64,000 nt of DNA from Streptomyces sp. NRRL S-1022 (GTDB taxonomy: Bacteria > Actinomycetota > Actinomycetes > Streptomycetales > Streptomycetaceae), in assembly GCF_000720135.1 (NCBI RefSeq), contig NZ_JOIU01000016.1, positions 186,001 through 250,000 of the forward strand, in the 5' to 3' direction. How positions within the stretch are numbered: position 1 is the first letter of the stretch; every line of letters begins with the position of its first letter. This document shows positions 18,250-27,020 of this stretch, in pieces. The translations under genes and the position numbers were made by a program. Under the pieces are notes generated by a model. That model saw nothing but the letters and a program-made list of their open reading frames with translations, did no database searches and was not told where the DNA came from.

Positions 18250-19737
18250 ATGCCTCGCTGGAACGCGCTGCCGGAGGATCTGGAACCGCAGATCGAGGAA
18301 TTCACCGGCCGGTTGCGGCGGTTGGTGGACGACAGCGGCCTGAGCATCGCGGCACTGGCCGACCGCACGGGCTACGGCAAGACGTCCTGGGAACGCTATC
18401 TGGGCGGCCGGCTCCTCGCGCCCAAGGGCGCGGTCATCGCCCTCGCCGAGGCCACCGGCACCGACCCCGGCCACCTGACCACCCTGTGGGAGGTGGCCGA
18501 ACGCGCCTGGACCCGGGCGGAGCTGCGCCACGACCGCACGCTCACCGCGGCCCGCATCACGGCGGCCCGCGCGGCACTGGGAGACCTGGTGACGACACCG
18601 GAGCCCGCCGGCGGCACGGAAACGGACCCGGCCGGTGACACGTCCGTGGACGCGGCCGGCGGGCCCGCCGGGGAACCGGTCGGTGATGCGGTTGCGGGGC
18701 GTGCGGGCGGCGCGGCCGAGCGGGCGGGCGGCGGCTCACCGGGTGGTGCGTCCGCGGAGGCGGGCGGCGGTACGTCCCTCACGTTGGCCAAGGGTGGTGG
18801 CGGAGGTGCCGCCGCTGCCCCGCCGGCGATCCCCGCCCAGCCGGCGGACTCCGACGCCGGCATCCAGGACAGCGTGCCGCCCGGCTGGGCAGCCGCCCGC
18901 CCGGCCACGGCGTCCGGCGGGGGCACCGGCTCCCGTACCGGCGCCGACGGCGCCGGCGCGCCCCCCACGAACTCCTGGGGGCTGGCCGGTTACCGGGGCC
19001 CCTCGCAGGCGACCGCCCGTCCCGGTACCCGGCCGCCCACCGGCCCGGCCGAGCCCGCCCGTCCCGGTACCCGGCCGCCCACCGGCCCGGCCGAGCCCGC
19101 CTGCGCCGACGCCAGGACCCCGGCGGGCACCCCCGCCGGCACCGTCCGGGCACCCGGCGCCACCACCCCGGCCCCGGGCACGCCCGCCCCCGGCGCCACC
19201 GGACCCCGGGAGGCGCCCGCCGCGTCCGCCGCAGCCCGCCGGGCCGCGCGGCGCCAGCAGGTCGCGATGTTCTTCGCGGGGCTGGTCGGCGCGGGTGCGC
19301 TCATCGCCGGGGTCTTCTACGTCACCCACGGGGACGGTGCCGGGCGCGGGAGCGCGGGTGCGTCGCCCTCCCCGTCGGCGTCCGCACTGACGAGCCCGCC
19401 CCCCGGTGTGAAGTGCGCCGGAGCCGCCTGCACCGGCAAGGACGCGGAGTCCATGGGGTGCAGCGGCGAGCTGGTGTCGACCGCCAAGACCGCCACCGTG
19501 GGCACGACCACCCTGGAGGTCCGCTACAGCAAGGCATGCGGCGCGGCCTGGGGCCGGATCACCAGCGGCGCACCGGGGGACACCGTACGGGTGACCGTGG
19601 GCAAGGACCGCCGGACGGGCGACATCACGGCCGCCGGGGACACCATCGGATACACCCCGATGATCGCCGTACGGAACCCGGCGCAGGCCAGGGCCTGTGC
19701 CACGCTCGCCACGGGACAGACGGGCTGCACGGAGTGA
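18250..19737 (+). CDS. XRE-type HTH protein with membrane anchor and DUF2690 domain
   Basis: A 495-residue protein. The ATG at 18250 follows a long purine-rich ribosome-binding region. Residues 15-80 form a helix-turn-helix of the XRE type (LSIAALADRTGYGKTSWERYLGG). A 250-residue Ala/Gly/Pro-rich linker follows, containing a 14-residue repeat. A transmembrane helix (about 340-360, VAMFFAGLVGAGALIAGVFYV) comes next, then an extracytoplasmic Cys-rich domain resembling DUF2690 (CAGAACTGKDAESMGC ... LEVRYSKACGAAWGRI). The layout suggests a transmembrane regulator coupling an external domain to cytoplasmic DNA binding; whether it binds DNA is not shown. It is monocistronic. Confidence 0.85.
   Translation: MPRWNALPEDLEPQIEEFTGRLRRLVDDSGLSIAALADRTGYGKTSWERYLGGRLLAPKGAVIALAEATGTDPGHLTTLWEVAERAWTRAELRHDRTLTAARITAARAALGDLVTTPEPAGGTETDPAGDTSVDAAGGPAGEPVGDAVAGRAGGAAERAGGGSPGGASAEAGGGTSLTLAKGGGGGAAAAPPAIPAQPADSDAGIQDSVPPGWAAARPATASGGGTGSRTGADGAGAPPTNSWGLAGYRGPSQATARPGTRPPTGPAEPARPGTRPPTGPAEPACADARTPAGTPAGTVRAPGATTPAPGTPAPGATGPREAPAASAAARRAARRQQVAMFFAGLVGAGALIAGVFYVTHGDGAGRGSAGASPSPSASALTSPPPGVKCAGAACTGKDAESMGCSGELVSTAKTATVGTTTLEVRYSKACGAAWGRITSGAPGDTVRVTVGKDRRTGDITAAGDTIGYTPMIAVRNPAQARACATLATGQTGCTE
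19014..19097 (+). repeat. 42-bp direct tandem repeat in the linker of the HTH/DUF2690 gene
   Basis: Two identical 42-bp copies lie head-to-tail (19014-19055 and 19056-19097), encoding two 14-residue units containing PGTRPPTGPAEPA. The unit is a whole number of codons, so the reading frame is preserved. Confidence 0.95.
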
Positions 19738-20005
19738 CGGGCCGCGCCGTCTGAGACGGAAGGAGGGGGAAATTCCGCTGGGGCGGCATGACAGGCCGCA
19801 TCCTGGGCACGCGATACGTACCCCCACGGGAGTCCGGTACGCCGGCATCCCCCCTCGGCGGCCGTCTCCGTCCCCCCTCTCCCGGACGGGCGGCCGCCGC
19901 TCCGTACCCGCTCCCGGCGCCTCCGGCACGGCGATACGTCCTGCTGATCCCCTTGTGGGGTGAGCCACAGGGCCCCGGACGTCTCACCTGCCGGATGCGC
20001 GATAG

Positions 20006-21085
<1,080 letters not shown>

Positions 21086-21110
21086 TCCGACGTCTCGTCC
21101 GATCCGACGT

Positions 21111-21139
21111 GGTGTCACCCGGCGCCGGTGCGCTATAGT
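21111..21139 (+). promoter_or_regulatory. Promoter-like sequence downstream of mdh
   Basis: TATAGT at 21134-21139 is a good -10. GGTGTC (21111-21116) or the overlapping TGTCAC (21113-21118) could be a weak -35 at 17 or 15 bp. Just upstream the 10-mer GATCCGACGT occurs twice (21084-21093 and 21101-21110), 17 bp apart. Transcription would start near 21146, at the beginning of the structured element described next. Confidence 0.5.
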
Positions 21140-21145
21140 TGATCA

Positions 21146-21298
21146 CGCACCGGCCGCCGGGAAACCGGCACCAGGTGATGCGTTGGTGGTCCAAGGAAAG
21201 ACGCCCCGCTTCCTGCGGGGAGATGCAGGTGCAAGGCCTGCCCGGCGCTCCACACACGAAGTCCCCTTCCGCAGTCGCGGGAGGGGACTTCGTCGTAT
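21146..21298 (+). ncRNA. Candidate structured RNA (small RNA or riboswitch-like leader), class not identified
   Basis: About 150 nt downstream of mdh fold into a series of stems. GCCGG-GAAA-CCGGC with a GNRA tetraloop is at 21156-21169, GCGT/ACGC encloses a purine-rich loop at 21180-21204, CCCCGC/GCGGGG is at 21204-21220, and GCAGG/CCTGC is at 21225-21241. A 14-bp terminator hairpin at 21257-21292 closes the unit. A promoter-like -10 precedes it. No open reading frame with a ribosome-binding site is present inside. It does not match the riboswitch classes I can recall (ZTP, TPP, FMN, glycine, SAM, c-di-AMP, fluoride). Parts loosely resemble a cobalamin-type or ribosomal-protein leader, but not well enough to call. 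Confidence 0.55.
21257..21292 (+). terminator. Strong terminator hairpin ending the structured RNA
   Basis: CGAAGTCCCCTTCC (21257-21270) pairs with GGGAGGGGACTTCG (21279-21292) over 14 bp with one G-U wobble and an 8-nt loop, followed by TCGT. It is the strongest hairpin between mdh and the CAP-domain gene. Confidence 0.85.
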
Positions 21299-21778
21299 CC
21301 GGCCCTAGCCTAGACTCCGCCGCCGCACTTCCTGGTCAAACTCGTTGGCATCGCTGCACGTCAGCAGCTCGGCCGGAAGGACTTCCGGAGGTCTGGGCCC
21401 CGCATGTCGTGGTACGACTCGCGATGTCGGCCGAACGAGTGCAGTCTGGAATCAAGGGTTGCCTCACGGCGCAGCGCGAGGTGAGGCGCGGACACAGCGG
21501 AACGCCGGCGTCATTCCGCCGGAATCGCGGACGCTGTGTGCATAGGGCTGATGTCTTGATTTCCCTGAAGATGAACGTGCCTGCCGATGGCTGCCTGACG
21601 GCCGCCGTGACCGCGCAGAGGTAATCAGCGCGGCGACGCTTTCAACAATCGCGGCGGAGCGCCTTACAGCTCTATCTCGCGCAGGATGCGGCGCTCCTTA
21701 CGGTTCCTTCCGAAAGCGAAGTGAATGCCGAAGCGGCGCACATCGAGCCGGGCCCAAGATCCGAGAGGTTGGGCGATC
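21299..21778 (+). other. 480-bp stretch without a convincing gene
   Basis: No reading frame here combines a plausible start with actinomycete codon bias. G+C is visibly lower than in neighbouring genes, and A/T-rich runs occur near 21540-21580 and 21620-21720. The ribosome-binding site of the CAP gene (GAGAGG) lies at its end. It may be decayed coding sequence at the edge of an inserted segment. A frame beginning near 21330 (FLVKLVGIAARQQLG) is open for about 70 codons but has no start. Confidence 0.5.
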
Positions 21779-22645
21779 ATGACGAAAAGTCGACGCGGGC
21801 TGGTAGCTCGTGGAGCGGCGATTCTAAGTGCCGCACTGATCAGCGGGCTCTTTGGGCTCACGAGCCCTTCTCAGGCGCAAACCGGATCCCAGTTCACCGA
21901 TGCCGAGCGCAATGCCGTTCTCGCCCGGCACAACCAAGAGCGCCAAGCGGTCGGCGTGCCACCTTTGGTGTGGAGTAACCAACTCGCCGCCGATGCGCAG
22001 GCCTGGGCCAATCTCGGAACGGGGCAGCACAGCGATCCCAAACAGGGGCAAAGGCCTGCCGACCAGAACGAAAACCTGTACCAAGCCTGGGGAACCCCCA
22101 CTCCCCCCCGTGACTCCATAGCCCGTGATGCGGCGGCTTCGTGGGCCAGCGAGAGGCAGTACTACGACGCCGATCCCAACAAGAAGATCGATCTGGCCCA
22201 TGCGGTCAACGACCAGGATCCGGCGAAAAGAACCAATGTGTACAGGTGGGGCCATTACACGCAGATGGTGTGGTCATCCACCAGGGAGGTCGGCTGTGGG
22301 ATAAAGCAGGGTGCGCCCAAGCCCAACGGATGGTTCGTGGTGTGCCGGTACCGCCCCGCAGGCAACATCGATGGACAGACGCCCTATCCGCCCGGACAGG
22401 CATCGCCCCCTACAAAGCGAATGGCAACGGTGGCCGGTGAGGATGTGGACGTATACAACGTCAAGAATGAGCCGGACGGTGCCGGGCGGGTGATCGGCAT
22501 CCTGCGCGTCGGGCAACAAGTGCAGCTCGTGGGAAGCTGTGCGCCGGAATCCGGACGGTGCCGGGCGGGTGATCGGCATCCTGCGCGTCGGGCAACAAGT
22601 GCAGCTCGTGGGAAGCTGTGCGCCGGAATCCGCCCACGGCTCTGA
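21779..22645 (+). CDS. Secreted CAP/SCP (PR-1 type) domain protein, C-terminus frameshifted
   Basis: A 288-residue protein. Residues 1-34 are a Sec signal peptide (MTKSRRGLVARGAAILSAAL ... SPSQA|Q). Residues 42-205 form a CAP domain with the diagnostic HYTQMVWSSTREVGCG and a following VVCRYRPAGNIDGQTPYPPG signature. Residues 225-258 look like the start of a bacterial SH3-like domain (VDVYNVKNEPDGAGRVIGIL). A 79-bp tandem duplication then shifts the frame, replacing the remainder with 30 Arg/Ala-rich residues and an early stop. Base composition is lower in GC than the neighbours, consistent with acquisition. CAP proteins are extracellular; the activity is unknown. The CAP domain itself looks intact. 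Confidence 0.8.
   Translation: MTKSRRGLVARGAAILSAALISGLFGLTSPSQAQTGSQFTDAERNAVLARHNQERQAVGVPPLVWSNQLAADAQAWANLGTGQHSDPKQGQRPADQNENLYQAWGTPTPPRDSIARDAAASWASERQYYDADPNKKIDLAHAVNDQDPAKRTNVYRWGHYTQMVWSSTREVGCGIKQGAPKPNGWFVVCRYRPAGNIDGQTPYPPGQASPPTKRMATVAGEDVDVYNVKNEPDGAGRVIGILRVGQQVQLVGSCAPESGRCRAGDRHPARRATSAARGKLCAGIRPRL
22472..22629 (+). repeat. 79-bp perfect tandem duplication inside the CAP gene
   Basis: Copy 1 spans 22472-22550 and copy 2 spans 22551-22629, apparently identical. The bases CCG follow both copies, a microhomology expected of slippage. 79 is not a multiple of three, so the duplication changes frame. With one copy removed, the frame would continue to a stop at 22754, 43 codons further. 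Confidence 0.95.
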
Positions 22646-22774
22646 TCAGCTCGGATGCCGTGGGCTAAGCCCATCAGGGCCCGCCGCGCCACACTCCCGT
22701 CTTTCGGTCGCAAGTGGCGGCGCGCCCGAGCCGCTGTCGGACTCCCCGTGCTGATCTACTCTCAGCTTGGGAAG

Positions 22775-23596
22775 CTAGGCGCCCCGGAGCAGGTCGATGC
22801 CCACCCGGTCGGTGTCCTCGGACCGCCCGTTCAGCCGGTGGACCACGACCCAGCGCCCGTCCGTCATCGCCCCGGCGAACACGGACGCGTCCCGGGTCGC
22901 GCCGTTGTGCCAGTACAGCGGCCCGGCCGACTGCCAGCCGACGGCGGGTTCGCCCAACCGCCGCTCCACCAGCAGCCGTACGACGAGATCGGCGACGGCG
23001 CGCGGGGTCGCCCACAGGCCGCCCGCCGGCAGGATCGCCCCGTCCATCGTCCACGGCCTGCGCCGCGCACCCGGCAGCAGGCCGGGCGCGGCCAGCCGCT
23101 GCCCGGGAGCCGGGCGGGCGGTCACCCCGGTGACGTCCAACGGCCGCAGCACATGGGCGTCCAGCAGTTCCTCGTAGGCGGCCCCGCCCGCCGCGGCCAA
23201 GGCCGCGCCGAGGACGGCGTACCCGAGGTTGGAGTACTCCTCCTCGCCCGGCGGCCGTACGGTGACGGTGTCCAGGGTGCGCACCACCCGCAGCAACTCC
23301 GCCCGGTCGAAGGGCGCGTACGGGTCCCGGCGGCCCAGGCGCGGGGGCAGCCGGGGGAGTCCCGAGGTGTGCCGGGCCAGGTGGAGCAGGGTGATGCCGG
23401 TGCCGGGCGGCGCCGGGAGCCACCGTTCGACGGGGTCGTCGAGACCGAGCACGCCCGCCTCCGCCATCCGGGAGAGCACCGTGCCGGTCAGCGCCTTGGT
23501 GAGGGACCCGATCTGCACGTGCCGGTCCACCGCGTGCCCTCCGGTCACCCGCGGCGGGTCCGCGTCGGTCAGCACACAGGTCGGGATACGGCGCAC
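22775..23596 (-). CDS. Serine hydrolase, beta-lactamase class C / PBP family
   Basis: A 273-residue protein starting at a GTG (23596) after GAGAGGA. It has the active-site SxxK in IGSLTKALTG near residues 30-39, the YxN triad in EEEYSNLGYAVLG near 114-126, and the HxG motif in LYWHNGATRDASV near 235-247. The length is short for the family (usually 350 or more), because the N-terminal strand region is abbreviated and no signal peptide is present. It is probably a cytoplasmic esterase or D-amino-acid-peptide hydrolase. It lies in the same orientation as the MFS gene, 74 bp downstream of it, and may share its transcript. Confidence 0.85.
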   Translation of the reverse strand: MRRIPTCVLTDADPPRVTGGHAVDRHVQIGSLTKALTGTVLSRMAEAGVLGLDDPVERWLPAPPGTGITLLHLARHTSGLPRLPPRLGRRDPYAPFDRAELLRVVRTLDTVTVRPPGEEEYSNLGYAVLGAALAAAGGAAYEELLDAHVLRPLDVTGVTARPAPGQRLAAPGLLPGARRRPWTMDGAILPAGGLWATPRAVADLVVRLLVERRLGEPAVGWQSAGPLYWHNGATRDASVFAGAMTDGRWVVVHRLNGRSEDTDRVGIDLLRGA

Positions 23597-23670
23597 GGTG
23601 GGTCCTCTCGGTCGGCAACTGCCTTCGACGCCAAGGATTCTCCGTCCCGGACCCGGCCCCGCCGACGCGT

Positions 23671-25068
23671 TCAGGCCACCGGCTCCCTGGCCGCGGGCGT
23701 GCCGGGGGCCGTGCGGGACGGGCGGCCGGCGGGGCGGTAGCCCGTCACGACCAGCAGCGTCGCCAGCAGGACCACCGTGCCGACGGTGCGCAGCGCCGGG
23801 CCCATCCCGCTCGCGAAGCCGGGGTGGCCCGCCAGGGCCGTGCCGGCGACCGCGACCCCGAGGGCCGCGCCGATCTCCCGGGCCGAGGTGCCGAGTCCGG
23901 AGCCGAGGCCCGCCTGGTGCGGCGGGAGGGACACCACCACGCCCAGGGTGAGGGCCGGCATGGCGAGGCCGGTGCCCACCGAGATGACCAGCAGCCAGCA
24001 CGCGTACAGCGGGTACGGCGTGTGCGCGTCCGCCGTGGACGCGGCCAGCAGGCCCAGGCCGATCAGCGCGAGCCCGGTGCCGACGACCGGGCGCGGACGC
24101 GCCGACCAGCGGGCCGCGAACTTCGGGACCAGGGCCATGCCGACGATCAGCGGCACGATCGCGATCCCCGTCACCGCGGGCTGGAACCCCTTGACCTCCT
24201 GCAGGTACTGCGAGTTGACGAAGAACAGCGCGAACAGCCCGAAGAAGCCGGTCGCCAGGCCCAGCGTCGTCGCGCGCAGCCCGCCGGAGCGGAAGACGCG
24301 CGGGTCGAACAGCGGGGCGCGGGAACGCAGGGCGTGCACGCTGAAGGCCGCCACCAGCAGAGCGCCGACGCCGAACGCGGTCAGGATGCGCGCCGACGTC
24401 CAGCCCTGTCCGGGGCCCTCGATGATGCCGAACAGCACGGCCACCAGGCCCCCGGTGAGCAGCAGGGTGCCGGCCGGGTCGGGGCTGCCGTGCGCGGAGC
24501 GGGCGGTGCGCGGGGTGGTCACCGCCACGGCGGCGGCGAGGACGCCCGCCAGCGGCACCATCGCGGCGAACAGTGCGCGCCAGGACAGGTACTGGCCGAC
24601 CAGGCCGCCGCCCAGGTTGCCCGCCATGCCGCCCAGCCCGATGGCCAGCGTCCAGGACGCCATCGCCTGGGCCCGGCGCTCGGGCCCGGCCAGCTGCACC
24701 AGGATGGACATGGTCGCCGGGGTGATCAGCGCGGCCCCGGCGCCGGACAGGCCGCGGCCGGCGATCAGCAGCGCGGGCCCGGGGGCGAGCGCGCTGGTAG
24801 CGGCGCCCGCGGCGAACAGGGCCAGGCCGGTGAGCAGGGCGCCCTTGCGGCCGTACCGGTCGCCGAGCGCGCCGGCCGGGATCAGCAGGCCCGCGAAGGC
24901 GATGACGTAGGCGTCGACCGTCCACAGGATCTCGCTGTGCGAGGGGTGCAGGGCGGACGAACCCAGTTGCGGTATCAGCAGGTTGATGGCGGCGACCATG
25001 CTCTGCGCGACCAGTACGCAGGCGCACAGGGTCAGCAGGGTCGGGCGTTTCAGGGCGTGCGTGGGCAC
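23671..25068 (-). CDS. MFS drug-resistance transporter (DHA2-like, 14-TM type)
   Basis: A 465-residue protein starting at a GTG (25068) after GGGAGGAG. It has about 13-14 hydrophobic segments. The conserved motif A between helices 2 and 3 is GALGDRYGRKGALL near 61-74, and motif C-like glycines occur in TLAIGLGGMAGNLGGGLVG. It belongs to the proton-driven exporters of antibiotics and dyes; the substrate is unknown. It is transcribed divergently from a LysR regulator across 99 bp that hold an inverted repeat, so the regulator likely controls it. Confidence 0.93.
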   Translation of the reverse strand: MPTHALKRPTLLTLCACVLVAQSMVAAINLLIPQLGSSALHPSHSEILWTVDAYVIAFAGLLIPAGALGDRYGRKGALLTGLALFAAGAATSALAPGPALLIAGRGLSGAGAALITPATMSILVQLAGPERRAQAMASWTLAIGLGGMAGNLGGGLVGQYLSWRALFAAMVPLAGVLAAAVAVTTPRTARSAHGSPDPAGTLLLTGGLVAVLFGIIEGPGQGWTSARILTAFGVGALLVAAFSVHALRSRAPLFDPRVFRSGGLRATTLGLATGFFGLFALFFVNSQYLQEVKGFQPAVTGIAIVPLIVGMALVPKFAARWSARPRPVVGTGLALIGLGLLAASTADAHTPYPLYACWLLVISVGTGLAMPALTLGVVVSLPPHQAGLGSGLGTSAREIGAALGVAVAGTALAGHPGFASGMGPALRTVGTVVLLATLLVVTGYRPAGRPSRTAPGTPAAREPVA

Positions 25069-25140
25069 GGCTCCTCCCGGGAGCTGGTGGTGGTGTGGGA
25101 TGCGCTCCCACCGTAGGCTCGCCACCGACCTGCCTTCCAG

Positions 25141-25153
25141 TGCAACTTTTGCA
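25141..25153. promoter_or_regulatory. LysR-box candidate between the MFS and LysR genes
   Basis: TGCAA-CTT-TTGCA is a perfect inverted repeat of the form T-N11-A, the LysR-family core. It is centred 20 bp upstream of the lysR-type start and 79 bp upstream of the divergent MFS start. Confidence 0.6.
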
Positions 25154-25167
25154 AGGGATACCTGCAC

Positions 25168-26085
25168 ATGACGCAATCCACGGGCCTGGACCTCAATCTG
25201 CTGGTCGCGCTGGACGTGCTGCTGGAGGAGGAGAGCGTGCAGGGAGCCGCGCGCCGGCTGCACCTGTCCGAGCCGGCGATGAGCCGCACCCTGGGCCGGA
25301 TCCGCAAGGCGCTCGGCGACCCGGTGCTGGTCCGCGCCGGCCGCCGGATGGTGCCGACCCCGCACGCGCTCGCGGTGCGCGCCGAGGTCGGCGCGGTGGT
25401 GGAGCGGGCCCGCGCCCTGTTCGCGCCGAACCGGGACACCGACCTGCGCACGGTCACCCGCACCTTCACGGTCATCGGCCACGACGCGATCGCCGCCACC
25501 CACGGCGCCGCCCTGTTCGCCCGCGCCGCCCGCGAGGCCCCCGGCATCCGCCTGCGCTTCCTGGGCGAGAGCCACGTGGACGCCCCGTTCCTGCGCCAGG
25601 GCACCGCCGACCTGGAGGTCGGGGTGATCGACTCGGTCTCGCCGGAGGTGCGGGTGGAGACGGTCCACGAGGACCGCATGCTGGGCGTCGTACGGCCCGG
25701 ACACCCGCTCCTGGACGGCGAGTTGACGCCCGAGCGGTTCGCCGGGGCGGCGGGCCACCTCATCGTGTCCCGGCGCGGCAGGCAGCACGGGCCGGTCGAC
25801 GACGCCCTCGCCGGACTCGGCCTGGAACGGCGGGTGGTGGGGAGCGTCGGCACCTATCCGGCCTCGCTGTTCGTGCTGCGTGAGACCGACCTGATCGGGC
25901 TGGTCAGCCAGTGGGGCCGGCCGCTCGCCGACGCCCTCGGGCTGGTCGCCTTCGAGATCCCGCTCCGGCTCCCCACGGTGCGGCTGGGCTTCGCCTGGCA
26001 TCCGCGCCACGACGCCGACCCGGCCCACGCCTGGCTGCGCGGCTGTGTGCGGGAGCTGATGACGCGGCAGTCAGCCGTGCTGTGA
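25168..26085 (+). CDS. LysR-family transcriptional regulator
   Basis: A 305-residue protein. The N-terminal winged HTH (about 4-65) has LDLNLLVALDVLLEEESVQGA and LHLSEPAMSRTLGRIRKALGD, with linker VLVRAGRRMVPTPHA. Residues 95-300 are the substrate-binding (effector) domain. It is most like the NodD/PcpR-type LysR proteins paired with MFS exporters. The T-N11-A repeat 15 bp before the start suggests autoregulation and control of the divergent exporter. Its 3' end overlaps the convergent secreted-protein gene by 15 bp. Confidence 0.93.
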   Translation: MTQSTGLDLNLLVALDVLLEEESVQGAARRLHLSEPAMSRTLGRIRKALGDPVLVRAGRRMVPTPHALAVRAEVGAVVERARALFAPNRDTDLRTVTRTFTVIGHDAIAATHGAALFARAAREAPGIRLRFLGESHVDAPFLRQGTADLEVGVIDSVSPEVRVETVHEDRMLGVVRPGHPLLDGELTPERFAGAAGHLIVSRRGRQHGPVDDALAGLGLERRVVGSVGTYPASLFVLRETDLIGLVSQWGRPLADALGLVAFEIPLRLPTVRLGFAWHPRHDADPAHAWLRGCVRELMTRQSAVL

Positions 26086-26820
26086 CTCGTGCTCCAGGTC
26101 GGACAGGTCCACCGAGTCGCGCGGGGCGGGGGTGTGGGACGGCACCGGCTTGCCGTAGTCCGAGACGCCCGCCGTCCGGTCGGTCCCGTCGCCCTTCTGG
26201 TCGGACCTGACCAGCCGGTGCGGACGGTCCACCGTGATGTACACGGTGGTCGGAACGCCCTCCTCCTCGCCGCGCAGCCGGTACACGTCCACGCCGCCGA
26301 GCCTGGTCCGTCCGTCCACGGAGGTCACGTCCACGGTGATGTCCTTCTGGAAGGCCTTCAGGTCACAGGCGTCGGCGAAGTCCTTGAAGGCGCTCTCGTC
26401 CGTGCTGCCGTGCACGTAGCGGTCGCGGACGAGGTCGGCCGTCTCGTTCCCGTCCCCCGGGAGCTGGGACTTCCAGTAGTCCCAGTCGGCCTTCATCCAC
26501 ACCTCGTCGTCGCGCTTGACGATGTCGAAGCTGCCGCCGTTCGCGCCCATCCGGAAGGAGGCGACGCAGTTGCCGCGGCGGTCCAGGGCCATGTCCATCG
26601 ACGCGAGCCCGTCGCGGTGCCCGGACGCGGTCCGGTCCGTCAGCGTCAGGCGCAGCGAGTGGGCGTCCCGCAGGTTCCGCTCGGCCTCCCGGCCGAGCGC
26701 CTGGGCGCCCGGATCGCCGGTGCCGTCGGCCGTGGCCGCCGTGGCCAGGGCCGGAGGGAGGGCGGGGGAGAGGACGAGGAGTGCGCTCACCCCCGCACGG
26801 ATCAGGGATCTTCCGGCCAC
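26071..26820 (-). CDS. Secreted protein with signal peptide, LppX/LolA-like fold possible
   Basis: A 249-residue protein. The GTG at 26820 is preceded by GGAGGT at good spacing, so it is preferred over an ATG eight codons upstream. Residues 1-30 are a signal peptide (LIRAGVSALLVLSPALPPALA) without a lipobox cysteine. The mature part alternates beta-strand-like segments (SLRLTLTDRT, ASMDMALDRRGNCVASF and DEVWMKADWDYWKSQLPG) as in LppX/LolA-type lipid-carrier folds. It has a hydrophilic tail. The fold assignment is an impression from the pattern. It is divergent from betB. Confidence 0.7.
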   Translation of the reverse strand: MAGRSLIRAGVSALLVLSPALPPALATAATADGTGDPGAQALGREAERNLRDAHSLRLTLTDRTASGHRDGLASMDMALDRRGNCVASFRMGANGGSFDIVKRDDEVWMKADWDYWKSQLPGDGNETADLVRDRYVHGSTDESAFKDFADACDLKAFQKDITVDVTSVDGRTRLGGVDVYRLRGEEEGVPTTVYITVDRPHRLVRSDQKGDGTDRTAGVSDYGKPVPSHTPAPRDSVDLSDLEHESQHG

Positions 26821-26917
26821 CGCGCACCTCCGTGATCGCCCCAAGCACCCCCTTACAGCCTAGTTTTGTCCGTTTTCGACCGCATTTTCAGTGACGCGGC
26901 GCACTTTCGGACACCGA

Positions 26918-26929
26918 TTGCGCATGCAA
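26918..26929. promoter_or_regulatory. Palindrome TTGC-GCAT-GCAA upstream of the betaine genes
   Basis: The inverted repeat TTGC/GCAA lies 92 bp upstream of the aldehyde dehydrogenase start in the 200-bp divergent spacer. It may be an operator for the betaine operon, but it is short and could be chance. Confidence 0.25.
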
Positions 26930-27020
26930 CGCGAAGGCCCGGGGCAGGCGGCGACGGTCCCCACGCGAGACACCCGTGTGACGCAGGGGCACCGAACAGG
27001 AACGGAAGGCGACACCGATC

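Noticed and set aside
21139..21624. A 161-codon plus-strand open frame across the structured RNA
   Set aside because: It has no ribosome-binding site, runs through a strong terminator hairpin, and shows no codon bias or recognisable domain.
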